Below, piece after piece: positions 1 through 6,335 of a DNA stretch of 7,218 nucleotides. Position 1 is the first letter of the stretch, and each line of letters starts with the position of its first letter. Both the position numbers and the translations under genes were made by a program. The stretch comes from CAWELS01 sp964468205 (GTDB lineage: Bacteria > Acidobacteriota > Terriglobia > Bryobacterales > Bryobacteraceae). The notes beneath the pieces are model-generated. The model was not told the origin of the DNA. It saw only the letters and a program-made list of their open reading frames with translations, and did not search any database. The stretch covers positions 1 through 7,218 of the forward strand of contig CAYXVG010000142.1 in the NCBI GenBank assembly GCA_964468205.1, given 5' to 3'.

Positions 1-57
1 CCACAACTCCTGCTCGAATATTGATAAGGTGAATTCCGGTCCCGCAACTCGTCTTCT

Positions 58-62
58 GGAGG
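58..62 (+). promoter_or_regulatory. Shine-Dalgarno site for the first sulfatase
   Basis: GGAGG lies 5 bases before the ATG at 68. This decides the start: the reading frame is open further upstream, with a GTG at 29, but that start has no comparable site and would put 13 extra residues before the twin-arginine signal. No convincing promoter was found in bases 1-57. A TTGATA at 21-26 resembles a -35 box but has no matching -10 at the right distance. Confidence 0.75.
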
Positions 63-67
63 CTGAC

Positions 68-1519
68 ATGAACACATCTCTATCACGGCGCGGCTTTCTC
101 GGCGCTGCGGCCGCCTCGCCACTGGCGGCGCAAGACGCGGCCAAGAAGCGCCCGAATATCCTCTGGATCTGTACTGACCAGCAGCGGTGGGACACCATCC
201 ACTCGCTCGGCAATCCTCACATTCATACCCCTAACCTCGACCGCCTTGCCGCCTCCGGCGTCGCCTTTGACCGCACCTACTGCCAGTCCCCCATCTGCAC
301 TCCGAGCCGCGCCAGCTTCCTCACCGGTCGCTACCCAAGCACCGTCCACGGCTGCATGAACGGCAACGAGCGCTGGGCCGGCGCCGCTCCCTTGATCACC
401 AGAACGCTGGCCGATGCCGGATACGACTGCGGCCTCGTCGGCAAACTCCATCTCTCCGCCGCCATGGGCCGGATCGAGCCGCGCCCCGATGACGGCTATC
501 GCGTCTTCCACTGGAGCCATCACCCCGCTGACGATTGGCCCGAAGGCCATCACTACAATCACTGGCTGAAAGCCCGCGGCATCGATTACTGGACCACGAA
601 ACGCAAACTCGGCTACATCCCCGCCGAACACCATCAAACCACTTGGTGCGCGGACAAGACAATCGAGTTCATCGAGGAGAAGCGCTCCACGCCGTGGCTC
701 TGGAGTCTAAACTGCTTTGACCCGCACCCCGCCTTCGACCCGCCGCAAGAGTATCGCGACCGCTACGACGAAGACTCCCTGCCCGGCCCCCTGTTCCGCG
801 AGTCCGACCTCGCCGCCCAGCGGCGCCTCGCGGGCATCCAGTTTCAATCCACGGCGCGGCGGCCCGAAGTGTTCAACGGCAAACGCCAGCAGCTCCTCTA
901 CTGGGCGCAAATCGACCTCATCGACGAGCAGGTCGGCCGCATCATGGACGCGCTCAAACGCACCGGCCAGCTCGAAAACACCGTCGTCATCTTCATGTCG
1001 GATCACGGCGAAACCTGCGGCGATCACGGGCTGCTCTCCAAAGGCTGCCGCTTCTACGAGTCCCTGGTGCGTGTGCCGCTGATCATATCCTGGCCCGGCC
1101 ACTTCGAGCAGGGCATCGTCCGCCAGGAGTTGGTGGAGCTGACCGATATCGCGCCGTCCCTGCTGGAACTTGCCGGCCTCCCGGGCGGCGGCCGCATGCA
1201 GGGCCGGTCGCTGCTGCCGCTGCTCACCGGCCGGCAACACAAGCCCTCGTTCCGCGATCATGTGCGCTCTGAGTACTACCGGGTACTCGACGGCATTCAA
1301 AGCTATGGCACAATGATCCGGAACGATCGTTATAAGCTGGTCAGCTACCACGGCACTGGCCTCGGCGAGCTCTTTGATCTGCGGGAGGACCCGGAGGAGT
1401 TCCACGACCTCTGGGAAGACCCAAGGCACGCCGAACTGAAGATGCACCTTGTGGAACGGAACTTTGACGAGTTGGCCTTCGCGGTCGACGTCGGAACTAG
1501 GCGAATCGGCAGGTACTAA
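68..1519 (+). CDS. Tat-exported type I sulfatase (first of three)
   Basis: A 483-residue sulfatase of the formylglycine-dependent S1 (alkaline-phosphatase-like) family, predicted to hydrolyse a sulfate ester outside the cytoplasm. The N terminus carries a twin-arginine motif (SRRGFLG, residues 6-12), a short alanine-rich hydrophobic stretch and a likely cleavage site near residues 19-22. There is no lipobox Cys, so a soluble periplasmic product is expected. Visible active-site residues are Asp37-Gln38 (metal), Cys77 in CTPSR (77-81, the residue converted to formylglycine), Lys126 and His128 in GKLHL, His220, Asp312-His313 in the SDHG block, and a Lys near 325. The C-terminal small domain has the usual 'YKLV...ELFDLREDPEE' layout (about 422-444). 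Length is normal and all key residues seem present, so it is probably active. Substrate cannot be told from sequence. It leads a three-sulfatase operon, 5 bases before the next gene. Confidence 0.93.
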   Translation: MNTSLSRRGFLGAAAASPLAAQDAAKKRPNILWICTDQQRWDTIHSLGNPHIHTPNLDRLAASGVAFDRTYCQSPICTPSRASFLTGRYPSTVHGCMNGNERWAGAAPLITRTLADAGYDCGLVGKLHLSAAMGRIEPRPDDGYRVFHWSHHPADDWPEGHHYNHWLKARGIDYWTTKRKLGYIPAEHHQTTWCADKTIEFIEEKRSTPWLWSLNCFDPHPAFDPPQEYRDRYDEDSLPGPLFRESDLAAQRRLAGIQFQSTARRPEVFNGKRQQLLYWAQIDLIDEQVGRIMDALKRTGQLENTVVIFMSDHGETCGDHGLLSKGCRFYESLVRVPLIISWPGHFEQGIVRQELVELTDIAPSLLELAGLPGGGRMQGRSLLPLLTGRQHKPSFRDHVRSEYYRVLDGIQSYGTMIRNDRYKLVSYHGTGLGELFDLREDPEEFHDLWEDPRHAELKMHLVERNFDELAFAVDVGTRRIGRY

Positions 1520-1524
1520 GTATC

Positions 1525-2898
1525 GTGAATCTTACAAGAAGACAATTTCTCGGCACGGCCGCCGGCGCCGGTGCGCTGGCCGGCTGCGGATCCTCCCCGG
1601 ACGAGCCGGCGGCACGTCCTCCGAACATCGTCTACGTCATGCTCGACGATCTGGGCTACGCGGACTTCGGCTGCTATGGCGGCGAAATGATCCAGACCCC
1701 GAACGTGGACCGCTTCTGCGCCGAAAGCGTCAAGTTCACCGATTGCTACGCCGGCGCGACGGTCTGCGCACCGTCACGATGCGTCCTCATGACTGGGCTG
1801 CATACCGGCCACAGCACCGTACGGGCCAACGCCGGAACAGCTCCTATCGGGCCCGATGACCTCACGGTAGGAGAATTACTCCAGCAGGGCGGTTACCGCA
1901 CCGGCGTCTTCGGCAAGTGGGGGCTCGGAGACGCTCACACCACCGGGGTTCCCAACCTTCAGGGCTTCGACGAGTCCTTCGGCTATCTGCATCAGATACA
2001 CGCCCATAGCTACTACCCCGAATTCCTTTGGAAGAACGGCGAAAAGTATCCGCTACCTGGAAACGCGGGAGGCCAAGAGGAGCAATACACCGGGGACTTG
2101 ATCTTCGAGGAGTCTCTCAACTTCGTCCGTAACAACAAGGACGCCCCGTTTTTCCTCTACGGCGCTTACACCTTGCCCCACGGACGGTATGAAGTCCCGA
2201 GCGACGCCCCCTACACCAACAAGGATTGGCCCCAGGAAGAAAAAAACTACGCCGCCATGGTGACGCTAGCGGACACCCACATCGGCCGCCTCCTCGACCT
2301 GCTGCGCGAACTCGCCCTCGATGAAGACACTATCGTCTTCGTCACCAGCGACAACGGCGGGACCGAAAACCGGGCGGCATTTTTCGACAGCAACAAGCCC
2401 TTCCGCGGCTTCAAGGGCAACCTCTACGAGGGGGGAATCCGCGTCCCTATGATGGTTCGATGGAGCGGAAAAACCGATGCGGGCCGCGTCTGTGATGTCC
2501 CGTGGTATTTCCCCGACTTCCTGCCCACTGCGGCGGAGATCGCGGGCATCCGCGCCCCTGACGGGCTCGATGGCAAGAGCGTTCTCCCCACGATTGTCGG
2601 CAGTTCGCAGCCGGTTCACGATTTCCTGTACTGGGAGCACAACATCCATAGCCGCCAAACGATGTCAATCGTCCCGGACAGGCTCCAGCAAGCGGTCCGG
2701 ACGGGCGATTGGAAAGCCGTGATTCCCAGCCCGGACGCTCCTTTCGAGCTCTATAATCTGGCCGCCGATAGCGGTGAAACTGTGAATGTCGCGGCCGAAC
2801 ATCCAGTGGTCGTGCAACAAATCCAGGAGTATCTGGAGACAGCCCGAACCGAGCCTGGCCCCCACATGGGAGGTACGTATGAATTTGCCACGGAGTAA
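1525..2898 (+). CDS. Tat-exported arylsulfatase A-like protein, probable lipoprotein (second of three)
   Basis: A 457-residue type I sulfatase. The start is a GTG 5 bases after the previous stop, with only a weak AGG upstream (1511-1513), so translation is probably coupled to the first gene. The start is supported because it gives a perfect Tat signal (TRRQFLG, residues 4-10) followed by a lipobox LAGC (18-21); Cys21 would be lipidated. Active-site features are Asp41-Asp42 (metal), Cys81 in CAPSR (81-85, formylglycine site), Lys131, His219 in LPHG, Asp276-Asn277 in SDNGG, and Lys297 before the conserved YEGGIRVP (301-308). The Asp-Asp / Asp-Asn pairs match the arylsulfatase A type, unlike the Asp-Gln / Asp-His pairs of both neighbours. 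The His usually found in GKWHLG is Gly133 here (GKWGLG), which I recall as a trait of one bacterial arylsulfatase subfamily with a nearby HAHSYYPE block (159-166). Substrate unknown. Confidence 0.92.
   Translation: MNLTRRQFLGTAAGAGALAGCGSSPDEPAARPPNIVYVMLDDLGYADFGCYGGEMIQTPNVDRFCAESVKFTDCYAGATVCAPSRCVLMTGLHTGHSTVRANAGTAPIGPDDLTVGELLQQGGYRTGVFGKWGLGDAHTTGVPNLQGFDESFGYLHQIHAHSYYPEFLWKNGEKYPLPGNAGGQEEQYTGDLIFEESLNFVRNNKDAPFFLYGAYTLPHGRYEVPSDAPYTNKDWPQEEKNYAAMVTLADTHIGRLLDLLRELALDEDTIVFVTSDNGGTENRAAFFDSNKPFRGFKGNLYEGGIRVPMMVRWSGKTDAGRVCDVPWYFPDFLPTAAEIAGIRAPDGLDGKSVLPTIVGSSQPVHDFLYWEHNIHSRQTMSIVPDRLQQAVRTGDWKAVIPSPDAPFELYNLAADSGETVNVAAEHPVVVQQIQEYLETARTEPGPHMGGTYEFATE
2868..2873 (+). promoter_or_regulatory. 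Shine-Dalgarno-like GGGAGG inside the end of the second sulfatase
   Basis: GGGAGG sits 5 bases before an in-frame ATG at 2879, which would start the third sulfatase inside the last codons of the second (20-base overlap). A second site, GGAG at 2901-2904, sits 7 bases before the ATG at 2912. I chose 2912 because it gives a compact Tat signal. The 2879 start would add 11 residues rich in Arg and Lys before it. Both starts may be used. Confidence 0.45.
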
Positions 2899-2900
2899 AC

Positions 2901-2904
2901 GGAG
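2901..2904 (+). promoter_or_regulatory. Shine-Dalgarno site for the third sulfatase (preferred start)
   Basis: GGAG lies 7 bases before the ATG at 2912, just after the stop of the second sulfatase. It supports the start that places the twin-arginine motif at residues 4-9. Confidence 0.55.
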
Positions 2905-2911
2905 AAGTCAG

Positions 2912-4411
2912 ATGAGAAAAACACGCAGAGAATTCCTCGCCGGCGGAGCCGCTCTGGCCACTGCCGCATGCTCCGGACCGGGACCCGCGGTCAAGACTTC
3001 CGCGCGTCGGCCGAATATTGTCTATTTTCTCCCGGACCAGATGCGCGCCCAGGCCATGGGCTGCCTCGGCAACCCGGATGTCAAAACGCCCCACATCGAC
3101 AAGCTGGCGGCCGAAGGCGTCCACTTCCGGAACACGCTCGCCAACACGCCGGTTTGCTGCCCGGCTCGGGCGATCCTCCAGACCGGCCAGTACGCCAGCC
3201 GCAACGGCATGATCGCGAATGACCTGCGGTTGCGCGAGGAACTCACCTCCATTGCCGATGCGCTCGGCGCGGAAGGCTATCGCACCGGCTTCATCGGAAA
3301 ATGGCATCTCGACGGCGGCCAGCGGATGCCCGGATTCGTCCCCCCCGGACCGCGCCGCCAGGGATACCAGCACTGGGCCGCCAATCAGTGCAGCCACCAG
3401 CATTTCTCCACTCAGTATTTCCACGACTCGCCCGATCCGATCCCGATCGAGAAGTTCGAGACGGAGGGCTGGACCGACCTCGGCCTCGAGTTCATCGACG
3501 AGTGCCGGAAGACCGATCAACCGTTCTTTGCGATGATTCAGATCGGACCTCCGCACAACCCCTATAAGGCGCCCCCCGAATACGAAGCGCTGTACGACCC
3601 GGCGGCTCTCACCCTGCGCCCGAATTACAAGGAAGGGCCGCGGGTTCCCGGACGCGAGGAGATCGCCAGTTACTACGGCATGGTCACCGGCATCGATGAC
3701 CAACTCGGCCGTCTCGTAAAGAACCTCGACGATTGGGGCATCGGCGAGGACACCATTGTCGTGTTCAACTCGGACCATGGCGATATGTTGGGCTCGCAGG
3801 GGACCCGGCTCAAACGGAAGCCGTGGGAGGAGTCCATTCGGGTGCCCGGCATCTTCCGCTACCCGGCAAAAATTCAGGCTGGCCGCGAAGAGGACGCCCT
3901 CCTCTCACTGGTCGACATAGTGCCGACCCTTTTGTCACTCTGCGGCGCCCCGATCCCGGATGGCGTTCAAGGGACGGACCTCTCCGGGCTGGTCCTCGGC
4001 GAATCGAAAGTTGGGCCGGACTCGGCCTACTTCCAGATCTTCGGTCCCTTCCAGGGCGGGGATGTGGAAGCCGGCTGGCGCGGGGTGAGGACACAGCGCT
4101 ACATGTACGCCCGCTACGTCGACCGGCCTTGGGTGCTCTATGATCTCGACGAAGATCCGTACCAGATGAATAACCTCGCCTCCGATCCCGCGGCCGCTTC
4201 CTTGGTTTCCGAGATGGACGGGAGAATCAATGACTGGATGAAGCGCACCGGGGATTCGTGGGACATCGACTGGAGCCATCCGGTCGAAGACAAAGGCCGC
4301 CTCTATCGCAACGGAACGTTCTACACCGTGGAGGAGTACCTCGAGTGGGCGAAGAAGAACCCGGAATACGACCGCGACCCGGCCGCCTATCTCAAGAGCC
4401 GGTCTGGTTGA
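2912..4411 (+). CDS. Tat-exported type I sulfatase, possible lipoprotein (third of three)
   Basis: A 499-residue S1-family sulfatase from the ATG at 2912 (510 residues if the ATG at 2879 is used). The N terminus has a textbook twin-arginine motif (TRREFLA, 4-10), then an Ala-rich stretch ending in Cys20 (TAAC). This is a relaxed lipobox, so lipid anchoring is plausible but less sure than for the second sulfatase. Active-site residues are Asp42-Gln43 (metal), Cys82 in CCPAR (82-86, formylglycine site with Ala where Ser is usual), Lys130 and His132 in GKWHL, His215 in GPPHNPY, Asp288-His289 in NSDHGD, and Lys301 before the WEESIRVP block. The C-terminal small domain runs from about 391 to 426 (YDLDEDPYQMNNL), followed by a roughly 70-residue extension rich in Trp and charged residues. 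The enzyme appears intact and the substrate is unknown. Its 3' end overlaps the convergent gene on the other strand by 20 bases. Confidence 0.92.
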   Translation: MRKTRREFLAGGAALATAACSGPGPAVKTSARRPNIVYFLPDQMRAQAMGCLGNPDVKTPHIDKLAAEGVHFRNTLANTPVCCPARAILQTGQYASRNGMIANDLRLREELTSIADALGAEGYRTGFIGKWHLDGGQRMPGFVPPGPRRQGYQHWAANQCSHQHFSTQYFHDSPDPIPIEKFETEGWTDLGLEFIDECRKTDQPFFAMIQIGPPHNPYKAPPEYEALYDPAALTLRPNYKEGPRVPGREEIASYYGMVTGIDDQLGRLVKNLDDWGIGEDTIVVFNSDHGDMLGSQGTRLKRKPWEESIRVPGIFRYPAKIQAGREEDALLSLVDIVPTLLSLCGAPIPDGVQGTDLSGLVLGESKVGPDSAYFQIFGPFQGGDVEAGWRGVRTQRYMYARYVDRPWVLYDLDEDPYQMNNLASDPAAASLVSEMDGRINDWMKRTGDSWDIDWSHPVEDKGRLYRNGTFYTVEEYLEWAKKNPEYDRDPAAYLKSRSG

Positions 4412-4913
4412 GCAGACCCTCGGTGGTGGAGGTCAGCTCCGCGAAAGCGGCGGAGTCGAACGGGCCGCGGTAAGTCCACGCGATATTGCCCTCGGAATCG
4501 AGAAGCAGAAGATAGGCGTCGTCGCCGCCCTCGTAGGAAACGAGCTTTTTCCACGGCTTGACGCCGCCGTACACGGTGATCACATTGCGGTGGTATCGCT
4601 CCGGGGTGCCCTTCCGCATCCCCATGTCGATAAAGGGCCTGGCAAGTTTAGCCATTCCGCCCATCATTGGGACCTCGTAAAACGTCACGTTTTCGGCGTC
4701 AGCGAACCGCTCCCGGAACCGCTTGCTCCATTCCTCGACCGGGTGCCGGGATTCGTAGGTGAATCCGAGCGCCAGCAAGGCCACTTTTCCGGCCGCGTCC
4801 TCGGGCAGACGGGCGTCTTCCTTCGTCAGGTAGTCGCCCTTCAGTTCGGGAAGAGGCATACCGGCTGAGATCTGGCCGAGCGCCAGCGCAATACCAACAA
4901 GAGCATCGATCAC
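4392..4913 (-). CDS. Exported ATP10-like / thioredoxin-fold protein without cysteines
   Basis: A 173-residue protein read from a GTG at 4913, 2 bases after the stop of the GNAT gene. The frame is open further upstream inside that gene, but only this start gives a secretion-type N terminus: a hydrophobic run (ALVGIALALG, residues 4-13) with possible cleavage near Gly18. The next in-frame ATG (4859) would lack the signal. The mature part looks like a thioredoxin fold: strand GKVALLALGF (42-51), helix around 58-70, a long middle segment with MRKGTPERYHRNVITVYGG (99-117), then a DDAYLLLLDSEGNIAW strand-turn-strand (131-146). This order resembles the ATP10 family (known in mitochondria for ATP synthase F0 assembly; bacterial members uncharacterised). 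There is no cysteine anywhere, so it cannot be a CxxC oxidoreductase. The family call is from memory of patterns; the coding call itself is firm. Confidence 0.7.
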   Translation of the reverse strand: MIDALVGIALALGQISAGMPLPELKGDYLTKEDARLPEDAAGKVALLALGFTYESRHPVEEWSKRFRERFADAENVTFYEVPMMGGMAKLARPFIDMGMRKGTPERYHRNVITVYGGVKPWKKLVSYEGGDDAYLLLLDSEGNIAWTYRGPFDSAAFAELTSTTEGLLNQTGS

Positions 4914-4915
4914 CC

Positions 4916-5407
4916 CTACTTGGATGCCGCTGGCCCGGTGTTGGGTGTTCCCAGCACGAAATCGACCTCGTAAAACTGATAGCCCCGGCGCTGCATTCCC
5001 AGCTTCTGGTAAGCCTGCTGCGCCCGGTGGTTCTCGCTTTCGACATAGAGCCGGACGCCGCAAATAGCACGGTCGGCCTCCGCCTCTTTGAGAGTTTCCA
5101 GATAGAGGCTGCGGAACACCCCTGATTGCCGGTGATCGGGGTGAACGTAAACGCTCTGGATCCACCAGAACATGCCATTGCGCCAGTCGCTCCACTCGAA
5201 AGTGATCATGAGCTGACCGGCGGCGCGGCCGTCCATCTCGGCCAGTTTGTAGAACCCTTTTGCCGGGTCAGCCAGCACGGCCCGCACCCCGGCCAGCAGC
5301 CGGACTGGGTCGAGTTCCACCCCCTCGGTTTCGAGAGCCATCGCCCGATTGTAGTCGGCAATGGTGTGGGCGTCGGAGAGGCGGGCGGTTCTAATCGTCA
5401 GATTCAT
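4916..5407 (-). CDS. GNAT-family N-acetyltransferase
   Basis: A 163-residue GCN5-related N-acetyltransferase, expected to move an acetyl group from acetyl-CoA to an amine of unknown identity in the cytoplasm. The core acetyl-CoA motif A is seen at about 84-105: strand IQSVYVHPDHR, then RQSGVF and a helix (SLYLETLKEAEA). The pyrophosphate loop is R-x-x-G-x-F rather than the standard second Gly/Ala. Motif B is ENHRAQQAYQKLGM (125-138), with the Asn, Tyr and Leu-Gly typical of the family. The N-terminal TIRTARLSDA (4-13) is the usual first strand and confirms the ATG at 5407. No Shine-Dalgarno site is visible; instead TATAAT lies 3 bases before the ATG. The gene is followed after 2 bases by the ATP10-like gene, so the two form an operon, and it is divergent from uppS. 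Confidence 0.9.
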   Translation of the reverse strand: MNLTIRTARLSDAHTIADYNRAMALETEGVELDPVRLLAGVRAVLADPAKGFYKLAEMDGRAAGQLMITFEWSDWRNGMFWWIQSVYVHPDHRQSGVFRSLYLETLKEAEADRAICGVRLYVESENHRAQQAYQKLGMQRRGYQFYEVDFVLGTPNTGPAASK

Positions 5408-5498
5408 GGGATTATACCGCTGGGCGCGGCGGCAGGCGATAGAATCGTGACTGCTGGACCGGGAACAAACTGTCAGTGTACGATAAGAAATTGAATTA
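5408..5498. promoter_or_regulatory. Divergent intergenic region between the GNAT gene and uppS
   Basis: This 91-base spacer must hold promoters for both directions unless transcription enters from outside. On the - strand a perfect TATAAT (5416 to 5411) sits 3 bases from the GNAT ATG, with only a poor -35 match at 17 bases. On the + strand TGGACC (5455-5460) and TACGAT (5479-5484), spaced 18 bases, each match the sigma-70 consensus at 4 of 6 positions and would give a very short uppS leader. A small inverted repeat ACTG-T-CAGT (5469-5477) lies between them. None of these is strong evidence on its own. Confidence 0.35.
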
Positions 5499-6335
5499 AT
5501 GAAGGCCCTGTTTGACATCTTGAAGCCGGGCGGCAAGGATTGGGCGCTGGCTGAACTGATCGACCCAACCCGGCTTCCCCGCCATGCCGGCATCATCATG
5601 GACGGCAACGGCCGCTGGGCCAAGCGGAGAAACCTCCCGCGGGTCGCGGGGCACCGGGCCGGCATTGACTCCGTGCGCGAGGTTGTCGAGACCGCTGCCC
5701 GATGCGGCGTGCGGGCTCTCACCCTCTTCGCATTCTCGGCCGAGAACTGGAAGCGGCCCAAGGCCGAGGTGGAGGCTCTGTGGGGCCTGCTCCACACCTA
5801 CGTCAGCAAAGAGATCGCGACCCTGGTGAAGAACAACATCAGGATGCGGGCCATCGGACGGATCCATCAGTTGCCGGACCAGGTGCGCGCTGACCTCGAC
5901 GAAGCCGCCCGCGCCACCGCCGGCAATAGCGGTCTCCTCGTCAATCTGGCCCTCAATTATAGTGGGCGCGCCGAGATCGCCGACGCCGTCAACGCGCTGA
6001 TCGACGAAGCCCGCATCGAGGGAACCCTTGGTAGCCTCAAAATCGATGAGGATCTTATCGCTTCTCGGCTCTACACCGCGGACGCTCCCGATCTCGATCT
6101 TCTGATCCGCACCTCCGGAGAACTTCGCATCAGCAATTTCCTCCTTTGGCAGGTCGCTTATTCCGAACTCTACGTGACCCCGACTCTCTGGCCGGATTTC
6201 CGGCGCTCCGATTTCCTCGAAGCCGTGCTCGCCTATCAGAAGCGGGACCGAAGATTCGGCGGGTTGAATCAAGGTGGCGAGGAAGCCCTCCGGGATGAAG
6301 CGTTGGCCGCCGTCCTGGGCCCGACCTTAAGATGA
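5499..6335 (+). CDS. uppS: Undecaprenyl diphosphate synthase (cis-prenyltransferase)
   Basis: A 278-residue cis-prenyltransferase that adds isopentenyl units to farnesyl diphosphate to make undecaprenyl diphosphate, the carrier lipid precursor for peptidoglycan and other wall polymers; it acts at the cytoplasmic face of the membrane. Conserved blocks are all present: HAGIIMDGNGRWAKRR (29-44) with Asp35 equivalent to the catalytic Asp26 of the E. coli enzyme, GHRAG (51-55), FAFSAENWKRP (77-87), LALNYSGRAEI (150-160), and RTSGELRISNFLLWQ (204-218) with Arg204, Arg210, Ser212 and Glu223 matching the IPP/Mg site residues Arg194, Arg200, Ser202 and Glu213. The N terminus is about 9 residues longer than in E. 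coli and the C-terminal tail is somewhat long; otherwise it is normal. No clear Shine-Dalgarno site precedes the ATG. The last bases overlap the start of cdsA. Confidence 0.97.
   Translation: MKALFDILKPGGKDWALAELIDPTRLPRHAGIIMDGNGRWAKRRNLPRVAGHRAGIDSVREVVETAARCGVRALTLFAFSAENWKRPKAEVEALWGLLHTYVSKEIATLVKNNIRMRAIGRIHQLPDQVRADLDEAARATAGNSGLLVNLALNYSGRAEIADAVNALIDEARIEGTLGSLKIDEDLIASRLYTADAPDLDLLIRTSGELRISNFLLWQVAYSELYVTPTLWPDFRRSDFLEAVLAYQKRDRRFGGLNQGGEEALRDEALAAVLGPTLR

Noticed and set aside
1..24. Possible C-terminal tail of an upstream gene (seven codons then TGA at 22-24)
   Set aside because: It is too short to distinguish from chance; it would fit an upstream operon member, but nothing can be named.
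29..67. GTG start at 29 for the first sulfatase
   Set aside because: The ATG at 68 has GGAGG at ideal spacing and gives a proper Tat signal; the extra 13 residues look like leader translation.
707..1447. 246-codon open frame on the - strand opposite the first sulfatase
   Set aside because: It lies wholly inside a clear sulfatase gene, with no motif or ribosome-binding site seen; it is a codon-bias shadow.
2447..3778. Long open frame of 443 codons on the - strand, opposite the second and third sulfatases
   Set aside because: It runs antisense across two sulfatases whose catalytic motifs are intact, its translation shows no recognisable domain, and long antisense frames are expected in GC-rich coding DNA.
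68..4411. The three sulfatases as a recent tandem duplication
   Set aside because: Outside the family motifs the proteins differ widely in sequence, length and metal-ligand type, and no shared nucleotide blocks are visible.
5455..5484. A confident sigma-70 promoter for uppS
   Set aside because: Both hexamers match only 4 of 6 positions and the spacing is 18; it is kept as a weak candidate inside the intergenic entry only.
5496..6272. 258-codon open frame on the - strand opposite uppS
   Set aside because: uppS is unmistakable on the other strand, and the antisense translation is not like any family I know.
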